Assembly: GCF_036669915.1 (NCBI RefSeq)
Contig: NC_089318.1
Location: forward strand, 7,037,349 to 7,101,348
Direction of reading: 5' to 3'
DNA from: Pocillopora verrucosa
Taxonomy: Eukaryota > Cnidaria > Anthozoa > Scleractinia > Pocilloporidae
Length of the DNA stretch: 64,000 nucleotides
Shown: piece after piece, positions 45,759-58,714 of the stretch
Position numbering within the stretch: the stretch's first letter is position 1
Layout of the letters: each line of letters starts with the position of its first letter
Translations under genes and position numbers: made by a program
The notes under the pieces: model-generated
Seen by the model: only the letters and a program-made list of their open reading frames with translations
Database searches by the model: none
What the model was told of the DNA's origin: nothing

Positions 45759-46761
45759 TTTCATGGCGTAACCAACCCGCTTGAATTCTGTAATGAAGTT
45801 AGACTCCCTGAACCGTGAACCACTTCCTTACTAGCCAGTGGTGTCGTGATTTTTCAACCAAGGTGATTACAAAGTGCCGAATAGAACTAACTTATTTCTT
45901 GCTGACAGTGTAATTTCAAATTAGCGGCACTTGGAGAGATTTTGAACTGAAGGCTTATGAATGATGCTTTCTAGATTGCTGGACGTTGTTGTTGTTTTAT
46001 TTTTTCACGATTACGGAATGCAATTATTTTTTTAGGCCAGAATCTCGTGAAGGGATTGTATTTTTGCGCACAAGTTTCTGCTAAAGATCAGGGAGTTTAA
46101 TTTATTTCAATTGCTTTGAAATCCATACCGACGTGGTATCAGCTACGACTGATGGTGAATCTATTTTAACCGATCGATACAAAAGCCTTTACAAAGGAAT
46201 CTGGACAGAAAAAGCAAAATTGAACTTGAAAGTACAAGAGATTTGTTGGCCATCCTTTTTCCTCGCTACTGATTGCCAAGTAGGCAGAACTTGAAAGAGT
46301 TTAGAAGGATTTCGTAATCTCCTTGGACTTGTACGCGTGTGCAGGTAAATTACATAGACCAGTCCAGATCGAGATAACATAAATTCGGTGGAAAATCTCT
46401 GTAGCAGTGAACACCGCAAAATGTCTAGGTTTATGATTTAGAAACCGGATTACTGGAATATTTTTTGCTCTGAACTAGTTTAAGTTTGGCGTGGTGGGCA
46501 TAAAATTAGTATTTTTTTTTAATCACGATAGCTTGCGTAGCCAACCAGAACGTGAAGATAAACTTGCCAAATAACCAAAACAACGCGCGCGTTATTTTTA
46601 TCAGCCTTGAATGCTTCGATAAAGGTATTTTTCTGTTTTATTGTTACAGATATTATTGTATTTTTTAAACTTGAATTTGTACAAGGGGACAAGATGAATT
46701 AGCTTAGATTTAATTTATTTTGATGGGATGTTATGTACTAATTACTGTTATTGTGCTAGTA

Positions 46762-46767
46762 AATAAA
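46762..46767 (+). promoter_or_regulatory. Candidate polyadenylation signal for PTK7-B
   Basis: AATAAA about 1.0 kb after the stop codon, in an AT-rich tail region without other gene signals. Other signals could be used. Confidence 0.35.
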
Positions 46768-46799
46768 TGTCAAATTCGTGTTGTCTTACGTCATAAACC

Positions 46800-48720
46800 T
46801 TGTGACTGAAGCAGAAACGAAGGGGATTTAAACGAAAAAAAGATTTAGGTAGACCCGGGTTTTTGAAGGTGAATTAGAAGTTATGTTTAGGTACACGGTT
46901 GCCCATAGTAAATTGTTTGCTTCCACTAAATAATCGCGCCATAAATGTAAAAACGTGTTAATGGTTTCGGTAGCTTTCTTGGAGAAATTTTCCAGTCATT
47001 TAAGTTAATAGCATTAGTCGAAAGGTAAAAAAATGTTAGATTTAAAAGTAATTTTATAAACTTGAATTCCAGTTAAGCAGGGAAACCCTTATTTTATTAT
47101 ACATTTTGTTTTTCTTGGTCGTAAACCTTAGTGTTAGATTTGAAGATGTTTATGATAAATGCCAGTCTCTTGACAACTTCGTACCCAGCCCTTCCCCGCT
47201 CATCAACAGTCAAGTGTTAATGTTGTGCTAGGGGAAGAGTAGGTGTGCAATTGCCCAGATACTGACATTGATATGATTTTTTACGACGTCAAGAATTACA
47301 AGGTTATTTTTTTAATTGTAACCATTGGAATTCTCTGTTTGAAGGAGTTCCTAGATCCAGGCTACTTTTGAAGGTGCTGCGGAAATTATTTATGTAAGCT
47401 GACTGCTTTTTGTGTGAATTGTAGAGCGTACTAGTCGCTTTTTTTTATCGACTGGTAGTAAAGGGGCTGCGTGCTTGCTTCTAAGGTGTATTGGTAGAGT
47501 AGATTATAGTTCACTTTGTAAAATTGAAGTAAGAATTTTTTTTGTGTGTTTTGCGATTATGGTTTAAGAATAAGAAACAATGTAACTTAGCAATTATATT
47601 TAGACCTAAACAGAGTACTCTATGATACAGTAAAGAACTGATGTCGTGTTGAGAAATTTGTTATTTTCAATTGAGACTTTCACTTGAAAAATGTACATAT
47701 TCTTAGTAATTTGTAGATTTTTTTCGGTTTAACAATCCGTGTGATCTTAGCTACCTGCAATTCAATTTAAAAAACAAATAAAATTGTAGATTTTATTTGA
47801 CATACTCATTAGGTTGGTTACCATTGCTGTTTGTGACTCGTTGAAGTTTACGATCTCTGCTCGGTTCTCAGTCTGAGAAACCGTGACAGTGCGGAGTACT
47901 AGATGTGGGGTTAGGGAAAGAAGAACCAAAATTCGATGCTCGTCTGACCTGCACAAAATTGAGTTACAAGTTTTGGAACTGAGGTTAAAAAAAAAAAAAG
48001 CGCGCAGAAATTTTGACGGCGCGAATGTGACTGAATGAATGACTAAGACTTCTGTCAACTATTCAGAGAGCAACCGAGATCTGAGAAGGAAAATGAAACA
48101 CTCTGTATTCGTTCCCGGTCCCGGCATTTTTACTTCTCTCGCTGTCGATCGATTTCACAGACCTGGCGTTGTGCGGATGGAAGGAAGGACGGACGGACTA
48201 ATGTTGATCGATCGGTTCACGAGTGAGTGGTTAGTCGGTCTGTTATTGGTTAGGTGTGTCACGTTGGGCTGTGAGCTGGCACTCGATGGGTATGCATCGC
48301 GAGAGTAAGCCTCTCGCGAAGGCCGCGAGGTACTGATGACAACCAAGAGTTGATAATCTCTTGTAAGGAACTATTCGCATGCTAGGGTGCGTTTTGTTGC
48401 TTTATTGATCGAGCTACAGTAATGATCAACACAGATTCACTGATCGACCCACTGCTCCACTGATCAAGGCTTTATTTCTTGCCTGTTGTATTATTGTGCT
48501 TGCCGAATAAACTGAATTTTTCAAAATCTAATGTGCGTGTTTACCTAATAAAGTTTTTAAACATCCACTGGTTCAACGACATTATTGTTCATCAAGAGAA
48601 AATTACAGAATTATTTTCTCCTCCCTTCACACTATTTTCTTTTTCTCGCTTTTTACTTAAAGTCAATTTCCGCAAAATTTAATGTAAATTCTGGTCGGTG
48701 GGTTTTCAGTACAAAACTGC
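46800..48720. other. Intergenic space between the convergent PTK7-B and gene C
   Basis: No supportable gene. A short hairpin TCGCGAGAG/CTCTCGCGA lies at 48299-48321. Copy 2 of the interspersed repeat follows at 48725-48915. Confidence 0.55.
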
Positions 48721-48724
48721 ATCT

Positions 48725-48915
48725 AACCCTTCCACCCCTTAGACTGACCAGCATCTAATTTCTCCTTACAATATCATCCCTGAAACACACATTAAGGTCA
48801 TGAGGGTAAAGGACATGATCACCTACAAAAGCAACTCTTGATTATTAAACAGATTCTTCTTGTCAGCATCTTAGGAAACGCATAGAGAAAAGTCTGGCGA
48901 AAATGCATACTGATA
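48725..48915. repeat. Interspersed repeat, copy 2 (related to 25430-25625)
   Basis: Contains AGCATCTAATTTCTCC, CAACTCTTGATTATTAAAC and CGCATAGAGAAAAG, aligning with the blocks at 25430 and 58340. Confidence 0.65.
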
Positions 48916-49085
48916 TATTTACATACAACAATTTTAGCTCTTCCAAAATACAAGTGAAGCCACAACCTGCGCGCTTTCGGCTCCTCGCTAGAATGAGATC
49001 GTTATAAAAGATGCAACACTTACAATGCAAAAAACAAACAAACGAAAAAACAAAATGAAAGTGTTTGATGATGCGCATGTCATAG

Positions 49086-49177
49086 TTATAATGTATATAT
49101 TATTGCCAGCGCGAAGATCATCACAAGAAAACGACCACCAAAATCCTTGTGCCCGGCTGTATAACGTTTGGGGTTTT
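49086..49177 (-). CDS. Terminal exon of gene C, GPI-like anchor
   Basis: After TTTTACAG it encodes ENPKRYTAGHKDFGG followed by RFLVMIFALAIIYTL and TAA. There is no cytoplasmic tail. A GPI attachment signal is the simplest reading. A short C-terminal membrane anchor is the alternative. Confidence 0.7.
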
Positions 49178-52100
49178 CTGTAAAAGAAAATAAGAGATAT
49201 GAAATAAAACTGTTTTGAGTTTGCTGAAGATATCTGTCAAAATGGTCACCATTCCACCCGAGTGAGCGCGGCCGAGTTTCATTTTGTGACCCACACAGCT
49301 CATTTAAGTTTCCAAACTCTTGTTTCAAATTTCTCATCTCACAAGTTGTAACTTACGTACTCCGGCTACGCAGCGGATCTTAGGGAAGTGATGATTAGTG
49401 AAGAATGGAAAACAAGGCCCTGGCTTTTTGCCGATTGTCTTATTGGAATGTTTACATTACATGCGAAAATGAAAAAGCAATGCACCAAGGGAACTCGGCG
49501 GTCAGTTTGTTAAAAAAATTTGATCCTCTCGTTTCCTATGTCCGCAATATTATCATTGATTTTCAACTTAACACTTCTTTGCAATCGCCCAACGGCTTCC
49601 TTTGGGATAATTTCTTATATGGCTATCAACACCCCACATAATTTGGATAACAATTTAATAATTATCTCATTGATCACAATTATTTTTAAATAAAAAAAAT
49701 GGCCTAAACGTAACCTTTACGGGTCTTACCTCTCACAAAAAGATATCGTGTACCGTATTTCTGTTTTTTGTTGGCGCTCGTCATACAGAAATACTTCCCC
49801 TGATCACCAAGCTGAACGTTGGTTATGTGCAGCGAGCCGTTTGCAACAATATGGAACCTTTTCTTGTCAAGCATGTTGCTCCCTTGTCCTTTTTTAAACC
49901 ACGCGATCGTGATGCGCGGAGGATCTGCTCGGACTGCGCAATGCAACCAAGCTGAGTCACCCTCAGAAACTGTTACGTTGCTTGGCCTATACAGCTTAGA
50001 ACCTGTGGAAAGAAATTGCTATATTTTTTTTCTGTCCCAACCACTCTAGTGGCTTTGAACGCCAGGATGCACACAAGTTTACGATTAGGCTCGTCAGTGA
50101 GTTGTCTGTAACTCAATTGGAGAGACTCCACCTGGTAATAGGGAAGATGCCATGTTTTGTACCAGTTTTTTTTGTACCAATTTCAGTTTAGGGCTTTGAG
50201 CTACAGTCAGCATGTAGTTTACGAGGTGATACTTTTGTTTTAAGGGCATGGCGTCGATGAAAAAAGAAAAGCTAGCTTGTCATCGATCATCCTCTATCCT
50301 CAATTATACATTTTGGTCCGAAGATGTGTACATATTTGAAAATGAGGATTTAAATTGAGTATAATGTTCATAAGAACCACGGGATTGTATCAACCAACGT
50401 ATTCGTCCTTCACCTCCGAACTAATAACAGAAAGAGCGAAATAACCAGTTAAGAGGACATAATCGAACTGTTACAACGAGCGACTTGTGTGCGTGCTCTG
50501 AGATGTTTTAAGGTTAAAATTAATCGTGCCATCTACTTACTATACACGAGCAAATCAATGAAAGTTCTAAGCGATTTGAAACCATTTGATCCATTGCAGT
50601 AATACCGGCCAGCGTCCGAAAGCCTCACTTTATGTATATTCAGTGAAGAGCCATAGGACTCCATTCTTTTAGGCAGCTTCTTCATGTCTCTCCTGCTCCA
50701 GGTGATGTTCACCTTTGGCTCACTCTCGAACTCACACAGCAGTGTTATCGTCATTCCCACAAACGCTTGGGTAACATTCTTATGAGTGGCCTTTATTCTG
50801 ATTGTGTCAGTTTCTGAATGAAGAAGAGGAAAGACACCGAATTACAAGTCAACTCCTACGAAGAGCTAACGCTCGAAACGTCAGCTTTGAAACTCCCTAC
50901 GATGGCCAATTTCGTTATCAACTCAATTGGTAACACCAGATTACCCTGTTTATAATAATCAGGCTGGAGAGGATTATATTTTTACTTAGCTCAGTCTAGA
51001 AATAGAAAGATGTAAGAGTATAACATAACGAATTAAGACGACATTTGACGATGCATAACTTAACGTAACGTTCCTTCAATGGTGGCAGGGGGGAGGTGCA
51101 TGTTTTTACTTAAAAAGATGGAGATGTTTGGAATTTATCAGAAAATTTTTAGTATAAATAGAAGGCTTTTGGGGAATTTAGATTAAAAAAAAATGATCGT
51201 AAAATTGGCAGCTTTATTTCGACTCGTTTCCTTACCGCAGAACAAATTCATTTCCTGTCAAAATCATAATATGATTCGACCAACAAGCAATACAGTAACG
51301 AAACCGTGTTCTGCCATAAGAAACAAGTTGAATGAGTTGGGGCGAACTGATGCAAGTGGGGGCGAAATCGTTTTACATTAGGGGAGCAAAGTTGTAAAGG
51401 TGATTGGGGGCGAACTTAATTGCAATAGGGCGAAACCTCCAATTACCTCTGACTTAATGCGACGTAGTTTAAATGTAACATGATGTTTCGTATCATACCC
51501 TCCTTTTCATTAACGGTGTGCTGCACCTGACATACGTACCGTAAACGGTCAGCCATACTCCGGTTTCTTTATCTTGAGAAGGATCATCACGGGCCGAGGT
51601 ACAATAGTATCGTCCTTGATCACCCAATCGTACACCATCTACTTCCAGGTTACCATTTTTCTTTGAACTTACTCGACCATCATTCCCTAAGTAAACTCTT
51701 TTTTTATCCGTCCAGAATGATTCTGTTTTGGGTGTACCTAGGGCCTTGCAAGGCGCAACGAGATTGCCTCCATCAACGGCCTTGATATCTTCAGCCACTG
51801 AAATTTTCACTGCACGTAGAGAATAGTTCACATTGGTGTAAAAGTTAAAAAAAAAAAAAAACGCACACAAAGCACATGACGTGGTGGATAGAATGGAGCA
51901 ACTCTGTTCTAACTCATCTAAATAGAAAGTTTTTTGGGTGTATGAGCCCTTTTAAAAAAGATTGAGGAGTATTTACTATTTCGAGCAAGTGGCTGTGCGA
52001 CCTCTCCCCTCTTCTTCTCCTGAAGTCAGAGAACTTAATTAGCGACCAGTCATTTTTCCTGCCAATGCGGTGGGAAAAATAAAAATATTACAGACCTTTA

Positions 52101-54116
52101 TGGGGGAGGGAGGAGAGAAATCAGGTAAATTCTATTGCTCAGTACAATATAAGGGCTAGTATAAAATTTCTGATTCTGCCTAGCTAAACTGACTCAGTAA
52201 ATATAGTATTATTACAATATGAACTTATAAGAACCTATCACATCACTAAAGCCGCTTTTCTGCGTTTTCTACTCTCTCTCAACGGAGAAGAATGAAACAC
52301 TCTACTCTCTCTCCCTCTGTCTCTCACCCTCTCTCTTTCTCCTCTTTTTCTCTTTCACCTCAGGGCCTCAATTGTTAATACAACAATTTCAGGGTACAAT
52401 CACTTCTTACATGGAGCGAACTGAAGACTTGAAGGTCATACCTACCGGGGGTTGAGAGATCGACGTTTATATGGGCGTGCCCCATAACATTTCTAGCCAT
52501 ACACACGAATTCAAACGCCATTTCTGCAGTGTAATTCATCATTTCCAAGGACCCGTCGCCATAGACCCTGAAATCGCTGTCATTTTTCGCTCTCAAAACT
52601 CGTGGACCATATTTGTCGCCCATGTAGTACCATGTTATTTTTGGACGGGGGATTCCTGTTGCTCGGCAAGGAAACTTTAACTTCTGTCCTTTAGGTGCAA
52701 GCTGCATATATCCACCTTTATGAAAAATGATCTTTGGTGCAGTTCCCACTAAAAAGGAAGATAAACAAATCGAGATTTTCAGTTAGTATCACTGAAACTC
52801 TTAAAATTGGCGACCTCGTTTTTATCCTTGTGCTTATAAATCAGTCTTACCAAGTCTCGGCACCGAGTGAAACCTGCCATGGCAAATCTGTGCAATAATT
52901 TCAGTTAGACTTTTTAAGGTGTTACCGCTTCTTTTATAAATCATTTGCTATCTATCTTGCGAATTTCTTTTCATCTGCTCGGAGCCTTCAGTTTTATCTC
53001 TTGAATGATCTTTAAATTGCTTGACGGTTTATTTGACGGTGACGGTAAAAAAAGTATCTTTTTTGACGCTTGACGATAAACTTTTAGGCCCTTAAAAGAA
53101 GCTCGTGTGAAAAACTTGATTCGGGGCTACAAGTGGCCCTCATTTTTTGCCGGAAACAACGAGGCCTTCAGCAAGTGAGCCGAGAAAGGTCTGCAGGGGG
53201 TCTGGCACTGCCTTATTATTGGTGCCAGATCCCTAGCAAACCTCTCCCTAAATGAGCAAAGAAACGCGCCTCCAGCACCGCTAATAATAAGTGTATGCCT
53301 TCTCTCAGGCCATGATAACTCAAGGAGTAGATACAAATTGAAAACTCTTGGCAGTTAAAGTATAACGGTAACAAAGATGCATTTCACTTCCACATTTAAG
53401 TCTTTTCGGCTCATACCCCAGAACTCGAGTGTTCTTGACCAGGACGCATGGGACCCGTCCACTGTCACCTTACAAGTGTAATTGCCACTATCAGCATACG
53501 TTGCATTGTTGAGGATCAATCTTTTGCCGTCCAAAGTTATCATTTTCTTTTTTGGTTTGACTCTAACACCGTTCCTGAACCATCTTATCCCCTTTGTGGC
53601 AGAACTTTTACACTCACAATCCAACGTGAGGTTTATTCCTACGGGATACTTTTTTCCCCGGTAGGGTTTGATGGTTATTGAGGCTTTATTGCACTTGCCT
53701 AAAGTTGAGAAGCAAAAAATAAAGAATATGAATAATTTGGCATCATCTGACCATTACTTCGGAAGACACACACTGGCCTATGGTCGAGAGGTCTGGGTTC
53801 GAGAACTGGTCAGGTTACTTTGTTGTGTTCTTTGGCAAAACACTTTCCTCTCACAGTGCCTCTCCCCCCCAGGAGTATATATGGGTACTAACAAATTATC
53901 GGAGAAGCTTAATGAAATGCTGTGGGGCGACTTTGCGATGGACTGGCATCCCATCTAGGGGGGAGTGGTAATACTCCTAGTCGCTTCATGCTACATGGAA
54001 ATCGGAATGAGCTCCGGCTGAGTGGGCCATTAAGCACGAATACAAACTCCACCTTTTAGGCCCACTCTTCACACGAGGTGTTGCGGAGAAGCTAGTGGAA
54101 AGAAGCTTGATGCGAA

Positions 54117-54150
<34 letters not shown>

Positions 54151-56455
54151 TTATTACTATATAGATACTTCAAGTACGTTGTAATAAGGTACAATTTTAT
54201 TTGTAAATTGGTCTATTCTTATCTCAATAATTGTTGTGATTAGCTTTTTTCTTCATTAATTGTGAATTACTAGGAATAGCCTTATAGAGGAGTAAATAAA
54301 CCAATGTACCGTACTATAATAAGATTTTCGTTATGTGTGTGTGTGTGTTTTCAAATAAGGCGATCACAGACGACTAGAAAACACGTGAAAGTTATATCGG
54401 AATTAAATGAGCTTAAAGCTGCATGAGAAACAAGATCATTTGTCTTACCTTCAACGTTTAGTAGGACGTATCGATTTTGCTTTTGAATTTCTCGTCCCTT
54501 TCTTGTTTCAATACATTGATAGACTCCAGTATCATATAATTTTGTCTTCAGTATTTTCAACGTATTATTTTCTCTTATCATCCTTGGGTCGTTCATAAGC
54601 GCAATGTTTAACTCATTCTGATACCATTCGTAGGTTGCACCTCTGCTTGACCTACTGTTGCAGTTCAATGTCACACGGTCTCCAAGCTTTACTGAACGCG
54701 AGGGTTGGTAAGGAAATAGTAGAATTTCTCGTGGCTGTGATTCTTTAAGAAAGAAAACTGAAAAGCAAATAGAGAAGACCTTGCAATGTTCTTTCATGCA
54801 CGTGTCACGGTGTTAGAGAGGCAGTAAAGTAATCTCGTACCCAGATCCTACTGTGTAACTTATGCTGACAACCGCTTGTCCGTGAAAGGTCTCGGTATGA
54901 GACTAGGGGTAGAGGAGGGAGAGGCTGGGGGAGAGAAGGGGAGAGAGGGTGGAGGGGTGAAATTTGAGAGAGAGCAGAGTCTTGGCCAAAGTCGTTGTAT
55001 CATACTTAAAGGAAAAGGAACTTTACTCAAGAAGTTTTTCTCTATTTCGGTGCAATGATGAGAAATTGGGACAAATCTTAGATAGCGTGACCTTCCAAAT
55101 TAAGTGCGGCTGCGAAGTACACTCACGAGAGGCCCGTTGACAAGAAAGGCTATATAAAAGTGTTCCTCGTTCTTTAAGGTCGGGAAAAGCCGAAAGGGTC
55201 ATGTGTGACAAGAGATAGCGAAAGATGATTCAATTAAACTTGGATTGCTTCATATGAAATTTTTGGACGGCTGTCTTCTTGAAAAGTTTCATGCCAAAAG
55301 CTGTTCAAAAAGAAGCTTCTTCAGGATTATTTCGTTTTAAAATCTTACAAAGGATCTTCTCTGCTTCTAGAAGGTATTGTTACAAGTTATGAGGTCGTCA
55401 AGGTGTCATCATGCCACATTTCAAGAAGGGATTTGGACTAACACTCAGGAGTAATTCTAATTCTCTCTATTTTTGATAAAATGAAATATCTGCTGTTTTT
55501 TTCTCTTTTGTCTACCGAACGTGTATTCCATGAAACTGAATCTTCCTTGATCAAATTGTGAACAAGCGTTTGATCAGTCTTTGAGGCGACAGACGCAAGG
55601 TTTTCTTTTTCTACTGGGTGTTTAAAGAAATATAATTATAATTTGATTGGATTAAGGCCGTTTGAGTTATTAGATTTGGCATATGACCTGTAAAAACTAT
55701 TTTGTTAACGTTAAGCTTTTAACTGCACTTGAAATAAGCCATGCGTTTCTGTTCCTTGTCTTGCATTTCAAGATGGAATGTTTTCTTTCACTTTTCTTTC
55801 CTTGAAGGCTCAAAGCTCTGACGAATGAAACTTCAGAAGCTTTTTTAGTTACTCGAACTGCTGGTAAGATAAAGATGCAAACTTATGACCACTGACGCCA
55901 ATAAAAAAAACAATATTTACAGAATTTTTTTCATCCAAACTTTTCTAACGCAATAGTCTCATTTTAATGAGCATAGGTTGTTTGTGAGCCAATGACTGAG
56001 GAACGATATGGTGGTTAGGGCATTTTAAGACCAAACCAGCTAGGAACATTCTTATCCAAAAGATTCCCTCACTTTTTAAAGGCAGCTTGAGCTACAGCTT
56101 TTTCGGAGTCCAATTAATGATGGCTCATTGATCAATTTCCCCATGGAAAAATTTGTATAGCTTTATGCGAATGCTCTCTTGTCTTGACCTTGCTTTTTCA
56201 CTTGCCTTTCAAAGGAAATGTTTCTTAAATAAGTAGCGAATTTCCATTTCCAAATTTGGGTAAAGTTTTGCGATGCTTTAGAGCACGAGAAAGATGGTTA
56301 GGGTAGAAAACTTTTCTCAAACTGCTAGACGCGTGCAGTTATTATGAAATTTTTGCTCAATATTCCCTGTCGACAAACATGTACTTACCCAACAAAAAGA
56401 GCCAAGGGTAGAGACAGTGGTCCAATCTCTTCATCTGACATAGAAATAGACCCAT
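49086..56455 (-). CDS. Gene C: six-Ig PTK7-related ectodomain protein with GPI-like tail
   Basis: Minus-strand exons in transcript order: 56455-56389, 54757-54449 (acceptor at 54742 also possible), 53698-53417, 52748-52446, 51809-51540, 50813-50541, 50002-49730 and 49177-49086. Every junction is phase 1 and the joined frame is open for about 622 residues. It starts with a signal peptide (MKRLDHCLYPWLFLLG, preceded by an in-frame upstream Met). It then has six one-exon Ig domains, and ends HKDFGGRFLVMIFALAIIYTL. Ig 2 shares the unusual CxC pattern (DCECKSS) with PTK7 Ig 2 (RCKCYIY). Ig 5 and Ig 6 best resemble PTK7 Ig 6 and Ig 7 (SLHITNVQLGDQGKYFC against TLHIKKVQFADEGRYYC). One Ig domain and the kinase are missing. 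The hydrophobic C-terminus without basic residues after it suggests GPI anchoring. It is tail to tail with PTK7-B. Confidence 0.82.
50862..50950. repeat. Diverged half-copy of the 23300 palindromic MITE
   Basis: GAGCTAACGCTCGAAACGTCAG followed by a degenerate version of the arm (CCTACGATGGCCAATTTCG, CAACTCAATTGGTAACACC). It lies in an intron of gene C. Confidence 0.7.
52261..52368. repeat. Pyrimidine-rich (TC)n low-complexity tract
   Basis: Repeated CTCTCT with interruptions, in an intron of gene C. Confidence 0.8.
53770..54060 (+). mobile_element. Deu-type SINE in an intron of gene C
   Basis: A degenerate tRNA-like head has a B-box-like GGTTCGAGAAC. It is followed by a conserved-core type sequence (TTGTGTTCTTTGGCAAAACAC), GATGGACTGGCATCCCATC, CTAGTCGCTTCATGCTAC and CACGAATACAAACTCCACC. 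I recognise this overall layout from SINEs in cnidarian and deuterostome genomes. It lies between the Ig 1 and Ig 2 exons of gene C, opposite to the gene. Confidence 0.7.
54117..54155. repeat. (AT)n microsatellite
   Basis: Dinucleotide run just after the SINE. Confidence 0.85.
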
Positions 56456-58330
56456 GATTGTCCAAAACCCTGGGGTGCTGCAGAAAACGTATCGGAAACT
56501 CAATAAATGTTTCAGTGCTTACCGCAAAATCTTTTTGATCGAAATCTCCAGTGGTTGACGTCACCCGTTTTGAATAATAAAACTCCCCTTTCTAAGCAAT
56601 CCACTGTATTGAAGAAATATTGCAAAGAAGCTTAGTTAGCTCAGTAAGGGCCTCATTGGGGATTTTAAGCGATGAAACAGAGTAAACATAAATATTCAGC
56701 CAACATAAACACGAAAGAGTTCGGAGACGTAATCTCGTTTGTATAAAACTTCCATAATGAATTGTACAATGTGTTTGAAGTAAGATTTGGGTTTTCCGTG
56801 AGGAGTAGAAGTCAAGCAAGACGACTGATTTTAAGCTGAAATGGTCCATCGACCCTCCGCAGAGAATTAGCCAAATGTTGAGTTCACAAGTCCTGCCTAT
56901 TTATAAAAGAGCAATGCATGAGCATGATTCTCTTCTTAAAATATCCACTATGCAATTCGTGAAACTCGAAGTTTTTCAACATGAAATAATTAAGTAACTA
57001 CGTACATGACCTTGTTAGTCAGAACCCTATCGTTTATTGCACCGGTAAGCCCACTGAAAATTAAAACATTCTAAGTTTATTTTCTACCGACTCGTGATTT
57101 ACAAACTTTCTTCGCGTTCTTCCAAGATCCCGAGAAGGTTATTACGCTCAGCCTGGTAACCTGATAAAAAATGCGGTCCATTGCCCAATTAATATCCTTT
57201 TTGATCTGTCATACATTTAAAATACATTCCACTTTTCCCTTCATGTCTTTATCCCTTTTGTGTTTATGTCTGTGTGTGTGTTTTTTTCCCTCAGAAATGT
57301 TTTCGGCAATTTTTTTAGTGATCGAAACATCTCGACATATCGTGAAGTAATCTCTATTAGACTTCCTGACTTGTTACGCTTTATATGCCCGCAAACACAC
57401 ATCACAAACAGCATTACGGCACAGGAAATTTCATTTTCAATAATTTTTTAATATTTTTTAACACTATTAGAGAAGGGTGGCCTGAAAAGAACCGTGCCTA
57501 AGGCGATTTAATTGTTCAGTGCTGGTGGTTTGAGAATTGATCTAATTTTATTCGTGGTATTTTCTCGATTAGCACGCAAATGATTTTCTTGTGTTTCGTC
57601 TTCCTTATTCATATCAGATCCGAAGAGCTTCGATTTTGGCCTCTGAGGGTAAAAGCTGGATGTTAAATTCTTAATAACCCTTTCTATTTGACACCAAAAA
57701 AGTCAAGATATAATTCTGCACTGATAATCAGCAAGTCAATGATTCTGGAAAACCCCGCTGTGAGTTCAACTTCAACACGAGGAAGTTAATATACTTTTCG
57801 AGTAAAAGGCCATGCCGCCTACTCTAGATGTCAACGAGTCATTGCTGATTAATTCCTGGTTGACAGTCTCCTCCGCTGCATTGATTGTTTTGTTTTTTAA
57901 TCTTTGTGTTGTAACGCGAAAAAAAAAACGAAAAAAAAAAAAAGTAAATAAGTAAAAGTTGTAGCGTGAAAGATTACTCACGGCTTTTCATGGAAAGACT
58001 TTTACATGGCATGCTTCCAGCATTGTGCTACAACTCAGATCAGCGTTAAGTTGATATAAAATAAGCTGAATCACGCCTGCATTATGATACGTTCTTACTT
58101 ACGATCTAAGGGAGGACAGACAAATAGATGGCTTCGTCATATAACCGTTTTTTGCTACTTTATTCTACAAAATAAATATATCGTCTATATTCCATATTAC
58201 CGTGGGTCTGTACAGCAACAGATCACGAAGACGTCAAAAATGTGGTGAGAACGTCATTGACACACTCGACTGCGCTTCATACGCCACTTTTCTGTTCTAA
58301 CCACACGTTGCCGCACATCATCTGTAATCT
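56456..58330. other. Intergenic region upstream of gene C
   Basis: No supportable gene on either strand. A short TG run is at about 57265-57282. The gene C promoter should lie at the left edge, but I see no clear core element. Confidence 0.5.
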
Positions 58331-58339
58331 AGGAACCCT

Positions 58340-58510
58340 TTAGCCCCTATTAAAGAGTGATTAGCATCTAATTTCTCCTTAGAGAGGAGATGACTACCAA
58401 CTTAAGCAGCTCTTGACTGTTACACAAATTCTCTTTGTCAGCCTCTTTGAAAATGTATAGAGAACAGTATGGAGAATATACATACTGATGTTAGCGGGTA
58501 AAGTGTTAAT
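58340..58510. repeat. Interspersed repeat, copy 3 (related to 25430-25625)
   Basis: GTATAGAGAACAGTATGGAG, AGCAGCTCTTGACTGTTAC and TACTGATGTTAGCGGG match the family. The ends CCCTTTAGCCCC and GGGTAAAGTG suggest a short inverted terminal repeat. Confidence 0.7.
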
Positions 58511-58714
58511 AAGCAGACGTACAGCAGCATAAAATCTATTTTTTAATTGATACTAAGTGATGAACAACGCAGACGTTTGTGAGATAGAATAATCGGTATC
58601 ATTTATTGAAAAGTTGCAGTTTGAAACGGTCTATAAATAGGTTTTTGATCTTGCTAAAATGACTAAGACAATGAAAGATCATAAACAGTTTAGTAACAAC
58701 ATACAAGTAGTCCC

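Noticed and set aside
52375-52749. Stand-alone small gene reading the gene C Ig 3 region
   Set aside because: The frame is one phase-1 Ig exon of a multi-exon gene and continues into intron sequence at both ends.
54876-55058. Glycine/glutamate-rich frame
   Set aside because: It is produced by a purine-rich GGGAGAGAGG stretch in a gene C intron.
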